Source: an uncultured Bacteroidota bacterium
Lineage (GTDB): Bacteria; Bacteroidota; Bacteroidia; Chitinophagales; Chitinophagaceae
Direction: 5' to 3'
Assembly: GCA_903905065.1 (NCBI GenBank)
Contig: CAIVEW010000112.1
Span: forward strand, 1-61,920
Length of the DNA stretch: 61,920 nucleotides
Position numbers and translations under genes: made by a program. Below are positions 20,635-28,983 of the stretch, one piece after another. The first letter of the stretch is position 1. Each line of letters starts with the position of its first letter. The notes beneath the pieces are model-generated. The model had not been told where the DNA came from. It searched no databases and saw only the letters and a list, made by a program, of their open reading frames with translations.

Positions 20635-21849
20635 ATGTCTTTACAGGGCAAAAAAGTCGTACTGGCTGTTACCGGTAGTATAGCCGCTTACAAAACGCCG
20701 CATTTTGTGCGCTTGCTGATAAAAGCCGGCGCTGAAGTGAAAGTGCTGGTTACTGATGCGGCTACCCAATTTGTGAGCCCGCTTTCGCTGGCTACGGTCT
20801 CAAAACACCCCGTTCTTGCGAATGTTAATGACGGCGCTACCTGGAACAACCATGTGGAGCTGGGCCTCTGGGCCGATGCCATGATCATTGCCCCTTGCAG
20901 CGCAAATACGCTCGGCAAACTCGCCAATGGCCTGTGCGATAACCTTGTTTGCGCCGTTTACCTCTCTGCCCGGTGCCCCGTGTTCGTAGCACCGGCAATG
21001 GACGAGGACATGTGGCTGCATCCGTCTACTCGGGCCAATATGAGCAAAATAAGGGGTTTCGGCGATCATATCATCCCTGTAGCACATGGAGAACTGGCCA
21101 GTGGCCTGATTGGCGAAGGCCGCATGGCTGAGCCTGAAGACATGGTGGCGCATCTCCATGCTTTTTTCTCCGAAGAAAATAAACCGCTGAAAGGAATCAA
21201 TGCGCTCGTCACGGCTGGCCCTACTTATGAGCGTTTGGACCCTGTACGATTCATCGGTAACTTCTCCAGCGGTAAAATGGGTATTGCTATCGCTGAAGCC
21301 CTTGCAGACCGGGGCGCACAGGTAACCTTGGTACTTGGTCCTTCTCACGAGCGCACCTACCATTCGCTCGTGAAGACAATAACTGTAGAAAGTGCTCGTG
21401 AAATGTATGAAGCTTGCGCCGCTTATTTTAAAGATTCACGGATAGCCGTTCTCGCTGCAGCCGTGGCCGATTACAAACCAGCAACACAAGCGACCGAGAA
21501 AATAAAAAAGAAGGACACTGAACTGACCATAGCGCTCACCAAAACGGACGACATACTCGCCAGCCTGGGCAAAATAAAACAGCCGGGCCAGACGTTAGTA
21601 GGTTTCGCACTGGAAACGAACGACGAGTTGGAACATGCAACCGCAAAACTGAAGGCGAAAAATGCCGACATGATAGCGCTTAACTCACTTAGGGATCCGG
21701 GCGCCGGCTTCGCCCATGATACCAATAAGATAACCCTGTTAAAAAAAGACGGTACGCAGGTAGCATTACCATTACAGAGTAAAAAAGACGCTGCGACGTC
21801 AATTGTTGACCATATTTTAGAATTAAGACATGCTGAAAAAATTGTTTAG
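20635..21849 (+). CDS. coaBC: Phosphopantothenoylcysteine decarboxylase / phosphopantothenate-cysteine ligase
   Basis: 404 residues, two fused enzymes of coenzyme A synthesis. CoaC half (about 1-180): VTGSIAAYK, the FMN-binding PCSANTLGK and APAMDEDMW segments with the active-site lid HGELASGLIGEGRM. The lid Cys of E. coli is Ser here and the PAMN Asn is Asp; both variants are, as far as I recall, usual in this phylum. CoaB half (about 185-404): ALVTAGPTYERLDPVRFIGNFSSGKMG (in parts) with the nucleotide-binding loop and AAVADYKP. The enzyme joins cysteine to phosphopantothenate and decarboxylates the product. Its end overlaps the DUF4835 gene by 20 nt. Confidence 0.95.
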   Translation: MSLQGKKVVLAVTGSIAAYKTPHFVRLLIKAGAEVKVLVTDAATQFVSPLSLATVSKHPVLANVNDGATWNNHVELGLWADAMIIAPCSANTLGKLANGLCDNLVCAVYLSARCPVFVAPAMDEDMWLHPSTRANMSKIRGFGDHIIPVAHGELASGLIGEGRMAEPEDMVAHLHAFFSEENKPLKGINALVTAGPTYERLDPVRFIGNFSSGKMGIAIAEALADRGAQVTLVLGPSHERTYHSLVKTITVESAREMYEACAAYFKDSRIAVLAAAVADYKPATQATEKIKKKDTELTIALTKTDDILASLGKIKQPGQTLVGFALETNDELEHATAKLKAKNADMIALNSLRDPGAGFAHDTNKITLLKKDGTQVALPLQSKKDAATSIVDHILELRHAEKIV

Positions 21850-22762
21850 TATGGTGCTGTTTTCTATCGCCTTTAGTTTGCGTGGTAGTGCGCAGGAACT
21901 AAACTGTGTGGTGACTGTGCTGCACGATAAAATAACGGGGACCGGGATAGATCCTCAGGTATTCAGCACCATGCAAAAATCCATAACAGAGTTCATGAAC
22001 AGCCACAAATGGACATCAGATGAGTTTGCTGCGTCTGAAAAAATAGATTGCAACATCCTGATCAATCTTACGGGCAACAATATAAACAGCGATCCTGATA
22101 GCTATAATGCTACGTTGAGCATACAGGCGACACGGCCGGTGTATAATTCAACTTACACAACTAAGCTCATTGATTTTGTAGACAAGGACGTTTCTTTTAA
22201 GTTCTCGCCCTTTACACCAATTCATTTTGACGATAACCAGGCGTCCGGATCGGACCCTATGTCTGGCAACCTCACCGCTATATTGGCTTATTATTCCTAC
22301 ATAGTGCTTGCCCTCGATTACGATAGTTTCTCCCCCAACGGCGGCTCCACCTACCTGAAAAAGGCGCAGAACGTAGTAAATAATGCGCCCGATGGAAAAG
22401 GGGTAACCGGATGGAAAAATGTGGAGAGCACACATAACCGTTATTGGATAGTAGACCAGATGCTGAATACCCGTTTCTCTGATATACGGAAAGTGTGGTA
22501 CTCCATGCACCGTGAAGGGCTGGACAGTATGTATGCCAAGCCGGCAGAGGCACGTACACGCATACTTTCCAATATCCGCAAACTATATGATGTGAACCGG
22601 GAAAACCCAAGCTCCGTATACATACAATTCTTCTTCAACGCTAAAAGTGATGAGATCATACACCTGCTGGCACAGGCGCCTAAAAATGAACGCTCGCAAT
22701 ATATTACTTTGCTGGACGCACTCGATGTGCCAAACTTAGCGAAGTACAATGCCCTTAGGTAG
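21830..22762 (+). CDS. DUF4835 family protein (PorD-like)
   Basis: 310 residues with a signal peptide ending GSAQ, then ELNCVVTVLHDKI, the family's conserved mature start. Further family segments: FMNSHKWTSDEF, ILINLTGNN, FVDKDVSFKFSPFTP and AILAYYSYIVLALDYDSFSPNGG (in parts). DUF4835 proteins are periplasmic or outer-membrane-associated in Bacteroidota, and I recall one being named PorD in connection with type IX secretion; treat that link as uncertain. T9SS substrates are encoded elsewhere in the window. Translation is coupled to coaBC by a 20-nt overlap, an arrangement I recall from other genomes of the phylum. Confidence 0.85.
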   Translation: MLKKLFSMVLFSIAFSLRGSAQELNCVVTVLHDKITGTGIDPQVFSTMQKSITEFMNSHKWTSDEFAASEKIDCNILINLTGNNINSDPDSYNATLSIQATRPVYNSTYTTKLIDFVDKDVSFKFSPFTPIHFDDNQASGSDPMSGNLTAILAYYSYIVLALDYDSFSPNGGSTYLKKAQNVVNNAPDGKGVTGWKNVESTHNRYWIVDQMLNTRFSDIRKVWYSMHREGLDSMYAKPAEARTRILSNIRKLYDVNRENPSSVYIQFFFNAKSDEIIHLLAQAPKNERSQYITLLDALDVPNLAKYNALR

Positions 22763-22764
22763 CC

Positions 22765-22804
22765 GTAAGTTGTAAGTTGTAAGTCATAAGTTGTAAGTCG
22801 TAAG
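22765..22804. repeat. GTAAGTT/GTAAGTC tandem repeat
   Basis: Units GTAAGTTGTAAGTTGTAAG then TCATAAGTTGTAAGTCGTAAG right after the DUF4835 stop; same family as 7841-7876. Confidence 0.65.
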
Positions 22805-22849
22805 CCTGCGAGGTGAGCAATTAGTAAAGCTGTTTCATAAATCAATTAA

Positions 22850-23347
22850 ATGGTGCGGATAACGATTGTTGTTTTTTTTGTGATTGTGTTTTTCTCTTGT
22901 AAGCAAGAAAATAAATATTCCGGTGACCATTTGTCCAGGGATGTAATGCAAAAAGTGATGCTGGATATTAATCTTGCAGAAGCTTACAGCATAAATGCGA
23001 AGGACAGCCTCCACCGCGCAGGCACTAAAAATATGGACTCACTTTCGGCTTTTTATAAACGAATATTTGATCATTACAAGATCACAGAAGCAGAATTTAC
23101 CCAAAGCCTGGAATGGTATAAGAACCATCCTGAAGAGCTGGATTCGGTATATGCGCACATTATTCCAATAGCGAACAAATTGCAGACAAGGCTACCGGCT
23201 GTAAAAACGCCTCCTCCGCCACCGACACCTCCACAAGGTATGCCTGAAACGCCGTTGCCGCAGTCGCAAATGATGCATCCTAACGGGATAAGAGCGACTC
23301 CTCACCCGGTGCCACAGAGGTCTGTGGATAATGCAAAAGAAAATTGA
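22850..23347 (+). CDS. DUF4296 family lipoprotein
   Basis: 165 residues. The signal MVRITIVVFFVIVFFSCKQE gives a lipid-anchored Cys17. The conserved body is typical of DUF4296: LSRDVMQKVMLDINLAEAY, FYKRIFDHYKITEAEFTQSLEWYKNHPEELDSVY (in parts). The C-terminal 45 residues are Pro-rich (KTPPPPPTPPQG) and poorly conserved. The family has no established function. It follows coaBC and the DUF4835 gene in the same orientation, with a repeat spacer of about 90 bp, and converges on the aminotransferase gene. Confidence 0.85.
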   Translation: MVRITIVVFFVIVFFSCKQENKYSGDHLSRDVMQKVMLDINLAEAYSINAKDSLHRAGTKNMDSLSAFYKRIFDHYKITEAEFTQSLEWYKNHPEELDSVYAHIIPIANKLQTRLPAVKTPPPPPTPPQGMPETPLPQSQMMHPNGIRATPHPVPQRSVDNAKEN

Positions 23348-23359
23348 TAGCTCCCGGCA

Positions 23360-24553
23360 TCACGCGCCTAATTTGCTCAACGCAGTACCGATCCTTTCCA
23401 TCGCCTCCATAAGATTCGTCATTGAAGTCGCAAAAGAAAGACGGATGCAATCAGGCTCGCCGAAGGCACTTCCGCATACGGTAGCTACGTGCGCTTCATT
23501 GAGCAGAAACATGCTGAAATCTTCCGCGTTATTTATTTTGAATTCACCATAGCTCTTCCCGAAAAACGAGCTGATATCAGGGAAGGCATAAAATGCACCT
23601 TCAGGGTTACTGCACTTAATACCGGGTATCTTTTTGAGTGCTGGGATCACATAGTCTTTGCGTTGTTTGAACGCCTCAACCATTTTGTAAGTAGGCGCCA
23701 GGTCACTAAGCAAAGCGGTTATCGATGCTTTCTGCGTAATGGAATTCGTGCCCGATGTTACCTGGCTCTGGTACTTGTCGCATGCCTGTACCAGTTCCCT
23801 TGGGCCAGCCATGTAGCCGAGCCGCCAGCCGGTCATGGCAAAACCTTTCGACATACCATTAATTACAACTACCTGATCCTTTATTTCGTCGAACTGGGCT
23901 ATGCTTTCATGCCTGCCTGTGTAATTGATGTACTCATATATCTCGTCGCTGATGATGTAAACCTTCGGATGGCGCTTGAACACTTCCGCAAGCCCGGCCA
24001 GCTCTTCGCGTGAGTAAACACTGCCTGTAGGATTGCAGGGAGACGAATACATGAACAGTTTGGTTTTGGAAGTGATATTCGCTTCCAACTGCTCAGGCGT
24101 AAGCTTAAAGTCGTTTTCTATGCCACATGGCACGTACTTTACTACCCCGCCGGCAAGCTGTACCTGCGCAGCATAAGTAACCCAAAAAGGTGTGGGTATT
24201 ATTACTTCATCACCCGGATCTACCAGGCACATAACCGCATTGAGCAACGACTGTTTTGCACCTGTGGACACTATAATCTGGTTGGCAGGATAATCAAGAT
24301 TATTGTCTCTTTTCAGTTTTATGCTTATAGCATCAAGCAAATCGGCAAAACCAGCAACAGGCGTGTATTTAGTAAAACCATCGTTCATGGCCTTGACAGC
24401 AGCATTGCAGATGTGTTCCGGTGTTTTGAAATCTGGCTCACCGAGGCTAAGGTCCACAATATTGATGCCCTTCGCTTTCAGTTCGCGGCTCAATTTGGCC
24501 ATTTTTATCGTCTGCGGCTCGGTAATAGAACTTAATCGTTGTGCTAACTGCAT
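23360..24553 (-). CDS. Pyridoxal-phosphate aminotransferase, aspartate type (class I)
   Basis: 397 residues from ATG 24553, chosen because MQLAQRLSSITEPQT is the normal family start; the frame is open 25 codons further up but that part is unlike the family. Motifs: DLSLGEPDF, STGAKQSLLNAVMCLVDPGD, SPCNPTGSVY, ISDEIYEYINY and the PLP lysine in NGMSKGFAMTGWRLGY, with the substrate-binding Arg near RLSFATS. These are features of the aspartate/prephenate aminotransferase Ib group, which exchanges amino groups between aspartate or aromatic precursors and 2-oxoglutarate. Exact substrate preference cannot be read. It is divergent from sucA. Confidence 0.9.
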   Translation of the reverse strand: MQLAQRLSSITEPQTIKMAKLSRELKAKGINIVDLSLGEPDFKTPEHICNAAVKAMNDGFTKYTPVAGFADLLDAISIKLKRDNNLDYPANQIIVSTGAKQSLLNAVMCLVDPGDEVIIPTPFWVTYAAQVQLAGGVVKYVPCGIENDFKLTPEQLEANITSKTKLFMYSSPCNPTGSVYSREELAGLAEVFKRHPKVYIISDEIYEYINYTGRHESIAQFDEIKDQVVVINGMSKGFAMTGWRLGYMAGPRELVQACDKYQSQVTSGTNSITQKASITALLSDLAPTYKMVEAFKQRKDYVIPALKKIPGIKCSNPEGAFYAFPDISSFFGKSYGEFKINNAEDFSMFLLNEAHVATVCGSAFGEPDCIRLSFATSMTNLMEAMERIGTALSKLGA

Positions 24554-24639
24554 TGCTCTTCTAAAGATATTGGAAAACAAATATACACAAGATATGATAA
24601 TGGGGTTGCCCAATTTCATGTTAATCAACCGTGTTTCGA

Positions 24640-24671
24640 TTGGGCAATTCCCCGCTAATGCCCTAATTTTG
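24640..24671 (+). promoter_or_regulatory. sucA promoter
   Basis: TTG (24640-24642), 21 nt, TAATTTTG (24664-24671): both elements and the spacing fit the Bacteroidota consensus. The sucA ATG lies 25 nt downstream of the -7 box. Confidence 0.6.
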
Positions 24672-24696
24672 CGCCGTTACTACATTCAATAATTAA

Positions 24697-27441
24697 ATGA
24701 AAGATTTCTCTTACGTGATGGGGCCTACCCCCGAATACATTGAGTCGCTTTATACCGATTTCACAAAAGATTCTACTACAGTTGATCCGGAATGGAAAAA
24801 ATTCTTTGAAGGCTTCGACTTTGCAATAAGTAATGGCGGTGCTACCACGGTAAGCGGTGACACTTCGAAACCGACGCTAAGTAACGACCGTCTGGTAAAG
24901 GAACTGGGTGTTTTTGAGCTGATCCGGGCTTACCGCAAGCGCGGACACCTCGTCGCTACCACCAATCCCATTCGCGCCAGGAAGGACCGCCACGCGCAAT
25001 TGGAACTGGAACGTTTCAACCTCACCGAATCGGATATGGAAACGTCCTTCTTTGCGGGCAGTTTTGTTGGGGTAAAAGACGGTAAACTAAAGGATATTCT
25101 GGCAAAATTAAAGGCGATCTATGCCGGTAATATTGGCATCGAATATACCTACATCAATAACACGGAGAAGTGCCATTGGGTGGAACAATCGTATGAAGCG
25201 CTCATGCAAAAGCCGCTCTCCATAGACCAGAGGAGAAGAGTACTGGAGAAACTGAACGAGGGCGTGATCTTTGAAAAATTCCTTAATACAAAATTCATAG
25301 GCCAGAAACGTTTTGGGCTGGAAGGCGGAGAATCAACAATACCCGCATTGGACACCATTATCAACGATGCGGCTGAAGCAGGTGTACAGGAGGTGGTTAT
25401 CGGCATGGCGCACCGTGGCAGGCTGAACATACTCGCTAATACCCTCAAGAAAACCTACGAGCAGATATTCTCTGAGTTTGAAGGCAATATGCCGGAAGAT
25501 ATGACCATGGGCAGCGGCGATGTGAAATACCACCTCGGGTTTCAGTCGAACATAACCACTCCGAAAGGCAATACGATCAATGTACAACTCACACCAAACC
25601 CATCGCACCTGGAAGCGGTAAACCCGGTGGTAGAAGGATTTGCCCGCGCCAAGGCGGATACACTGTATGGTAAAGAGTATGACAAAGTGCTGCCAATACT
25701 CATACATGGAGATGCAGCAGTTGCCGGCCAAGGTGTAGGTTATGAATTGCTACAGATGTCTAAGCTGGCGGGATACTATACCGGGGGCACCATTCATTAT
25801 GTGATCAATAACCAGATCGGTTTTACTACCGACTTTGACGACGCCCGTTCGGCCGATTACTGCACCAGCATTGCCTCGATGGTACAGGCACCAGTACTGC
25901 ACGTAAATGGTGACGATGCCGAAGCTGTGGTGAAATGCGCGATGCTTGCAACAGCCTACCGGCAGAAATTCAACGAAGACATCTTCATAGACATGGTGTG
26001 CTACCGCAAGCATGGCCATAACGAAGGTGATGAACCGAAATTTACCCAGCCGCAGTTGTATGCGCTTATCGACAAGCATCCCAATCCGCGGGAAATGTAT
26101 ACGCAATACTTGCTGCAGCATGGCGAGGCCGATGCGCAGGAACTTGCCAAGCAAATGGAAGCCCAGTTCTGGGCCGACCTTCAGCAGCGCCTGGATGAAA
26201 TAAAGCAAAAACCACTGCCATACACTTATCAAAAACCCGAAATGTGGTGGAAAGCTTTGAGAAAGGCGCAGGACGCAGATTTCATAAAATCACCGGACAC
26301 CGCTATTAAAGAAGAAGATTTTAAGAAGCTGTTTATTGCTCTAATGCAGTGGCCGGAAGGTTTCAGCCCACTGAAGAAAGTGGAGAAACTGATACAGGAT
26401 AAGATAAAGCTGTTTGACACCGAGGGCAAGGCAGATTGGGCTACGGGGGAACTGATGGCTTATGCAAGCCTGCTACAAGAAGGCAATGAAGTGCGCCTGA
26501 GCGGTGAAGATGTAAAGCGCGGCACTTTCTCCCACCGCCACGCAGTTATTTACGACCAAAATACCAATGAGCCTTACAACAGGCTGAGCCGGCTTGGCGA
26601 AAATCAAGGCACACCGTATATATATAACTCTCTTCTTAGTGAGTTTGCCGTGCTTGGCTTTGAATATGGCTATGCCATGGCAAACCCAAACAATCTTGTA
26701 CTCTGGGAAGCCCAGTATGGCGACTTTGCCAATGGAGCACAGACCATCATAGACCAATATATAGTGGGCGGCGAACAAAAGTGGACCAACATGAACGGGC
26801 TGGTGATGTTGCTGCCACACGGCTATGAAGGTGGTGGCCCTGAGCATAGCAGTGCCCGCCTGGAGCGCTTCCTGCAGATGTGCGCGGAGAATAACATGGT
26901 GATCACCAATATCACCACCGCTGCCAATTTCTTCCATGGCCTGCGCAGGCAACTGAAATGGGAGTTCAGAAAACCACTGATCAACTTCTCACCAAAGGCC
27001 AACCTGCGCCATGTTCGTTCCTACTCTGCCATGAGTGAGTTTACCACCAGCGGATTCAAAGAGGTACTGGATGATCCTAATATCAAGAGCGCTGCAAAAG
27101 TGAAAAAGGTATTGCTGTGCAGTGGAAAAATGTACTTTGACCTCAGCGAAAAACAACTTGCCGACAAGCGCGAAGATGTGGCGATAGTAAGGTTGGAACA
27201 AATTTACCCCCTGCCAGTAAACCAACTAACTACCCTGAGGGAAAAATATAAGAAAGCAGAATGGACGTGGGTGCAGGAAGAGCCACGCAACATGGGTGCG
27301 CTCAGCTTCCTGGTCATGAATATTCCTGACTTCAAAATGAAGTACATCAGCAGGCCGGCCAGTGCGTCTACGGCGACTGGCTTTGCCAAGAAGCATGCGA
27401 TAGAACAGGCGCAGCTTGTGGAAGATGCATTTGCGTCGTAA
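24697..27441 (+). CDS. sucA: 2-oxoglutarate dehydrogenase E1 component
   Basis: 914 residues, full length. The N-terminal E2-binding segment is present (YVMGPTPEYIESLYTDF), followed by VFELIRAYRKRGHLVATTNP (in parts), the thiamine diphosphate domain with GMAHRGRLNILAN, HYHLGF-like segment KYHLGFQSN, GDAAVAGQGVGYE and the metal-binding HVNGDDAEAV, and the C-terminal transketolase-like part (EAQYGDFANGAQTIIDQ, LPHGYEGGGPEHSSARLERF). It decarboxylates 2-oxoglutarate and passes the succinyl group to lipoyl-E2 in the TCA cycle. The E2 gene usually found next to it is not adjacent; an ACP gene follows after 66 bp. Confidence 0.97.
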   Translation: MKDFSYVMGPTPEYIESLYTDFTKDSTTVDPEWKKFFEGFDFAISNGGATTVSGDTSKPTLSNDRLVKELGVFELIRAYRKRGHLVATTNPIRARKDRHAQLELERFNLTESDMETSFFAGSFVGVKDGKLKDILAKLKAIYAGNIGIEYTYINNTEKCHWVEQSYEALMQKPLSIDQRRRVLEKLNEGVIFEKFLNTKFIGQKRFGLEGGESTIPALDTIINDAAEAGVQEVVIGMAHRGRLNILANTLKKTYEQIFSEFEGNMPEDMTMGSGDVKYHLGFQSNITTPKGNTINVQLTPNPSHLEAVNPVVEGFARAKADTLYGKEYDKVLPILIHGDAAVAGQGVGYELLQMSKLAGYYTGGTIHYVINNQIGFTTDFDDARSADYCTSIASMVQAPVLHVNGDDAEAVVKCAMLATAYRQKFNEDIFIDMVCYRKHGHNEGDEPKFTQPQLYALIDKHPNPREMYTQYLLQHGEADAQELAKQMEAQFWADLQQRLDEIKQKPLPYTYQKPEMWWKALRKAQDADFIKSPDTAIKEEDFKKLFIALMQWPEGFSPLKKVEKLIQDKIKLFDTEGKADWATGELMAYASLLQEGNEVRLSGEDVKRGTFSHRHAVIYDQNTNEPYNRLSRLGENQGTPYIYNSLLSEFAVLGFEYGYAMANPNNLVLWEAQYGDFANGAQTIIDQYIVGGEQKWTNMNGLVMLLPHGYEGGGPEHSSARLERFLQMCAENNMVITNITTAANFFHGLRRQLKWEFRKPLINFSPKANLRHVRSYSAMSEFTTSGFKEVLDDPNIKSAAKVKKVLLCSGKMYFDLSEKQLADKREDVAIVRLEQIYPLPVNQLTTLREKYKKAEWTWVQEEPRNMGALSFLVMNIPDFKMKYISRPASASTATGFAKKHAIEQAQLVEDAFAS

Positions 27442-27482
27442 CAGCTCCTTTTCCTGGATTTAGCATGGGAATTTATAAACCT

Positions 27483-27490
27483 TATATTTG
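27483..27490 (+). promoter_or_regulatory. -7 box of the ACP/ketosynthase cassette
   Basis: TATATTTG matches TAnnTTTG, 17 nt before the ACP ATG. No -33 TTG is seen at the expected spacing. It suggests that the cassette is transcribed apart from sucA. Confidence 0.5.
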
Positions 27491-27507
27491 CACGCATAAA
27501 TAAAATC

Positions 27508-27765
27508 ATGGAAGACCTTAAAATAAAGCTGAAGCAACAGATTATTGAGTCATTGAACCTGCAGGGGATGAAGCCGGAAGATATTGACGACAACGCTCCC
27601 CTCTTCGGTGATGGCCTTGGCCTGGACAGCATCGACTCGCTGGAGCTGATGGTGCTGCTGGAGCGCAACTACGGCATCAAGATAGAAGACGCCCGTGAAG
27701 GCCGTAAGATACTCACCTCTGTGCAAACCATGGCGGAATACATTCAGCAACACAGCAAAATATAA
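27508..27765 (+). CDS. Acyl carrier protein of the ketosynthase cassette
   Basis: 85 residues, four-helix ACP. The phosphopantetheine site is Ser41 in GLGLDSIDSLELM, with acidic residues around it. The DDNAPLFGDGLGLDSIDSLEL pattern (in parts) is that of ACPs in aryl-polyene, dialkylresorcinol and flexirubin-type clusters rather than of the housekeeping fatty-acid ACP, which has a shorter loop. It carries growing acyl or ketoacyl chains as thioesters. It is the first gene of a compact ACP / ketosynthase / ketosynthase-like operon, with 6 bp to the next gene. Confidence 0.88.
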   Translation: MEDLKIKLKQQIIESLNLQGMKPEDIDDNAPLFGDGLGLDSIDSLELMVLLERNYGIKIEDAREGRKILTSVQTMAEYIQQHSKI

Positions 27766-27771
27766 CGCCGC

Positions 27772-28983
27772 ATGGCGGAAAGAGTAGTCATAACAGGACT
27801 CGGCATTATATCCGCGCTAGGCACCGGCAAAGATGCCCACATCACCGCTTTCCGCAACTCCCGGAGCGGGGTAACCAGTGTTACACATCTTAAGTCCATA
27901 CACGCCCACGAGTTTGTGCTGGGCGAAATAAAGATGAGCAACGACGAGCTTTCTGAAAAACTGGGCCTGCCGCCTGGCGATAATGGCTATACCCGCACTA
28001 CCCTCCTCTGCCTGGCTGCAATGGATGACCTGCTGCAAATAACAGACATCGACCTGCTGCGCAACGAACCATTTGCTTTCATCAACGCCAATACCGTAGG
28101 TGGCATGAGCAAGATGGAGGACATATACATGGATGTGATCACTACCGGCACTGACGAAAAGAACAATAAATACATTAATACCCTTGACTGTGCCGAAAGC
28201 ACGGAGAATGTTGCTGAGCATTATGCTCTGAAACCAATGATGGCGACCATCAGCACTGCCTGCTCATCATCATCAAATTCGTTGATCCTGGGTGCAAGAA
28301 TGATAAAGCATGGCCTCGTGAAACGCGCCGTATGCGGCGGCGGAGACGCGCTCAGCCGTTTCACACTCAATGGCTTTTACAGCCTCAAGAATGTGGACAA
28401 AAACCCTTGCAAGCCGTTTGATCAAAACCGGGGCGGACTCAATCTTGGCGAGGCTGCAGCTTACTGCCTGCTTGAATCAGAATCGGCGGCAAGAGCAAGG
28501 GGCGCGAATATCATAGCTGTGCTCAGTGGTTATGCCAACACCAATGACGCTTACCACCCTACCGCCCCGTCACCCACAGGAGAAGGCGCCAGCCGCACCA
28601 TGCAGCAGGCGCTTGATATGGCCAGCCTAACACCGGGAGATATAGATTACATCAATGCACACGGCACTGCAACACAAAATAACGATCTTTCGGAAGGCCT
28701 CGCCATACAAAACGTATTCGGCACAAGCGCCCCCTACTTCAGTTCCACCAAGCCATTTACCGGGCACACGCTGGCGGCGGCCGGTGTGATTGAAGCCATC
28801 TTCAGCATGTGGGCAATCGAAGAACAAATGGTGATACCCAATCTCCATTTTGAGACCCGAATGGAAGAGCTTGGCATACAACCAGTTAACACCATCATGG
28901 AGAATAAGGACATAGATCACGTACTCAGCAATTCCTTCGGCTTTGGCGGCAGCAATGTTTCACTCATATTCAGCAAGGCATGA
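27772..28983 (+). CDS. Beta-ketoacyl-ACP synthase, catalytic subunit
   Basis: 403 residues, thiolase fold, FabF-like type. The complete Cys-His-His triad is present: Cys164 in STACSSSSN, His297 in INAHGTATQN, His332 in FTGHTLAAAG. The C-terminal NSFGFGGSNVSLIF loop closes the site. It condenses a malonyl-ACP unit with an acyl chain. The replacement of the usual TACATG by TACSSSS is also seen in ketosynthases of pigment and aryl-polyene pathways. It lies 6 bp after the ACP and overlaps the non-catalytic partner by 4 nt, which suggests a heterodimer. Confidence 0.9.
   Translation: MAERVVITGLGIISALGTGKDAHITAFRNSRSGVTSVTHLKSIHAHEFVLGEIKMSNDELSEKLGLPPGDNGYTRTTLLCLAAMDDLLQITDIDLLRNEPFAFINANTVGGMSKMEDIYMDVITTGTDEKNNKYINTLDCAESTENVAEHYALKPMMATISTACSSSSNSLILGARMIKHGLVKRAVCGGGDALSRFTLNGFYSLKNVDKNPCKPFDQNRGGLNLGEAAAYCLLESESAARARGANIIAVLSGYANTNDAYHPTAPSPTGEGASRTMQQALDMASLTPGDIDYINAHGTATQNNDLSEGLAIQNVFGTSAPYFSSTKPFTGHTLAAAGVIEAIFSMWAIEEQMVIPNLHFETRMEELGIQPVNTIMENKDIDHVLSNSFGFGGSNVSLIFSKA

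Noticed and set aside
23321-23335. DnaA box TGTGGATAA
   Set aside because: A single copy inside the DUF4296 coding region, without other boxes or AT-rich DNA.
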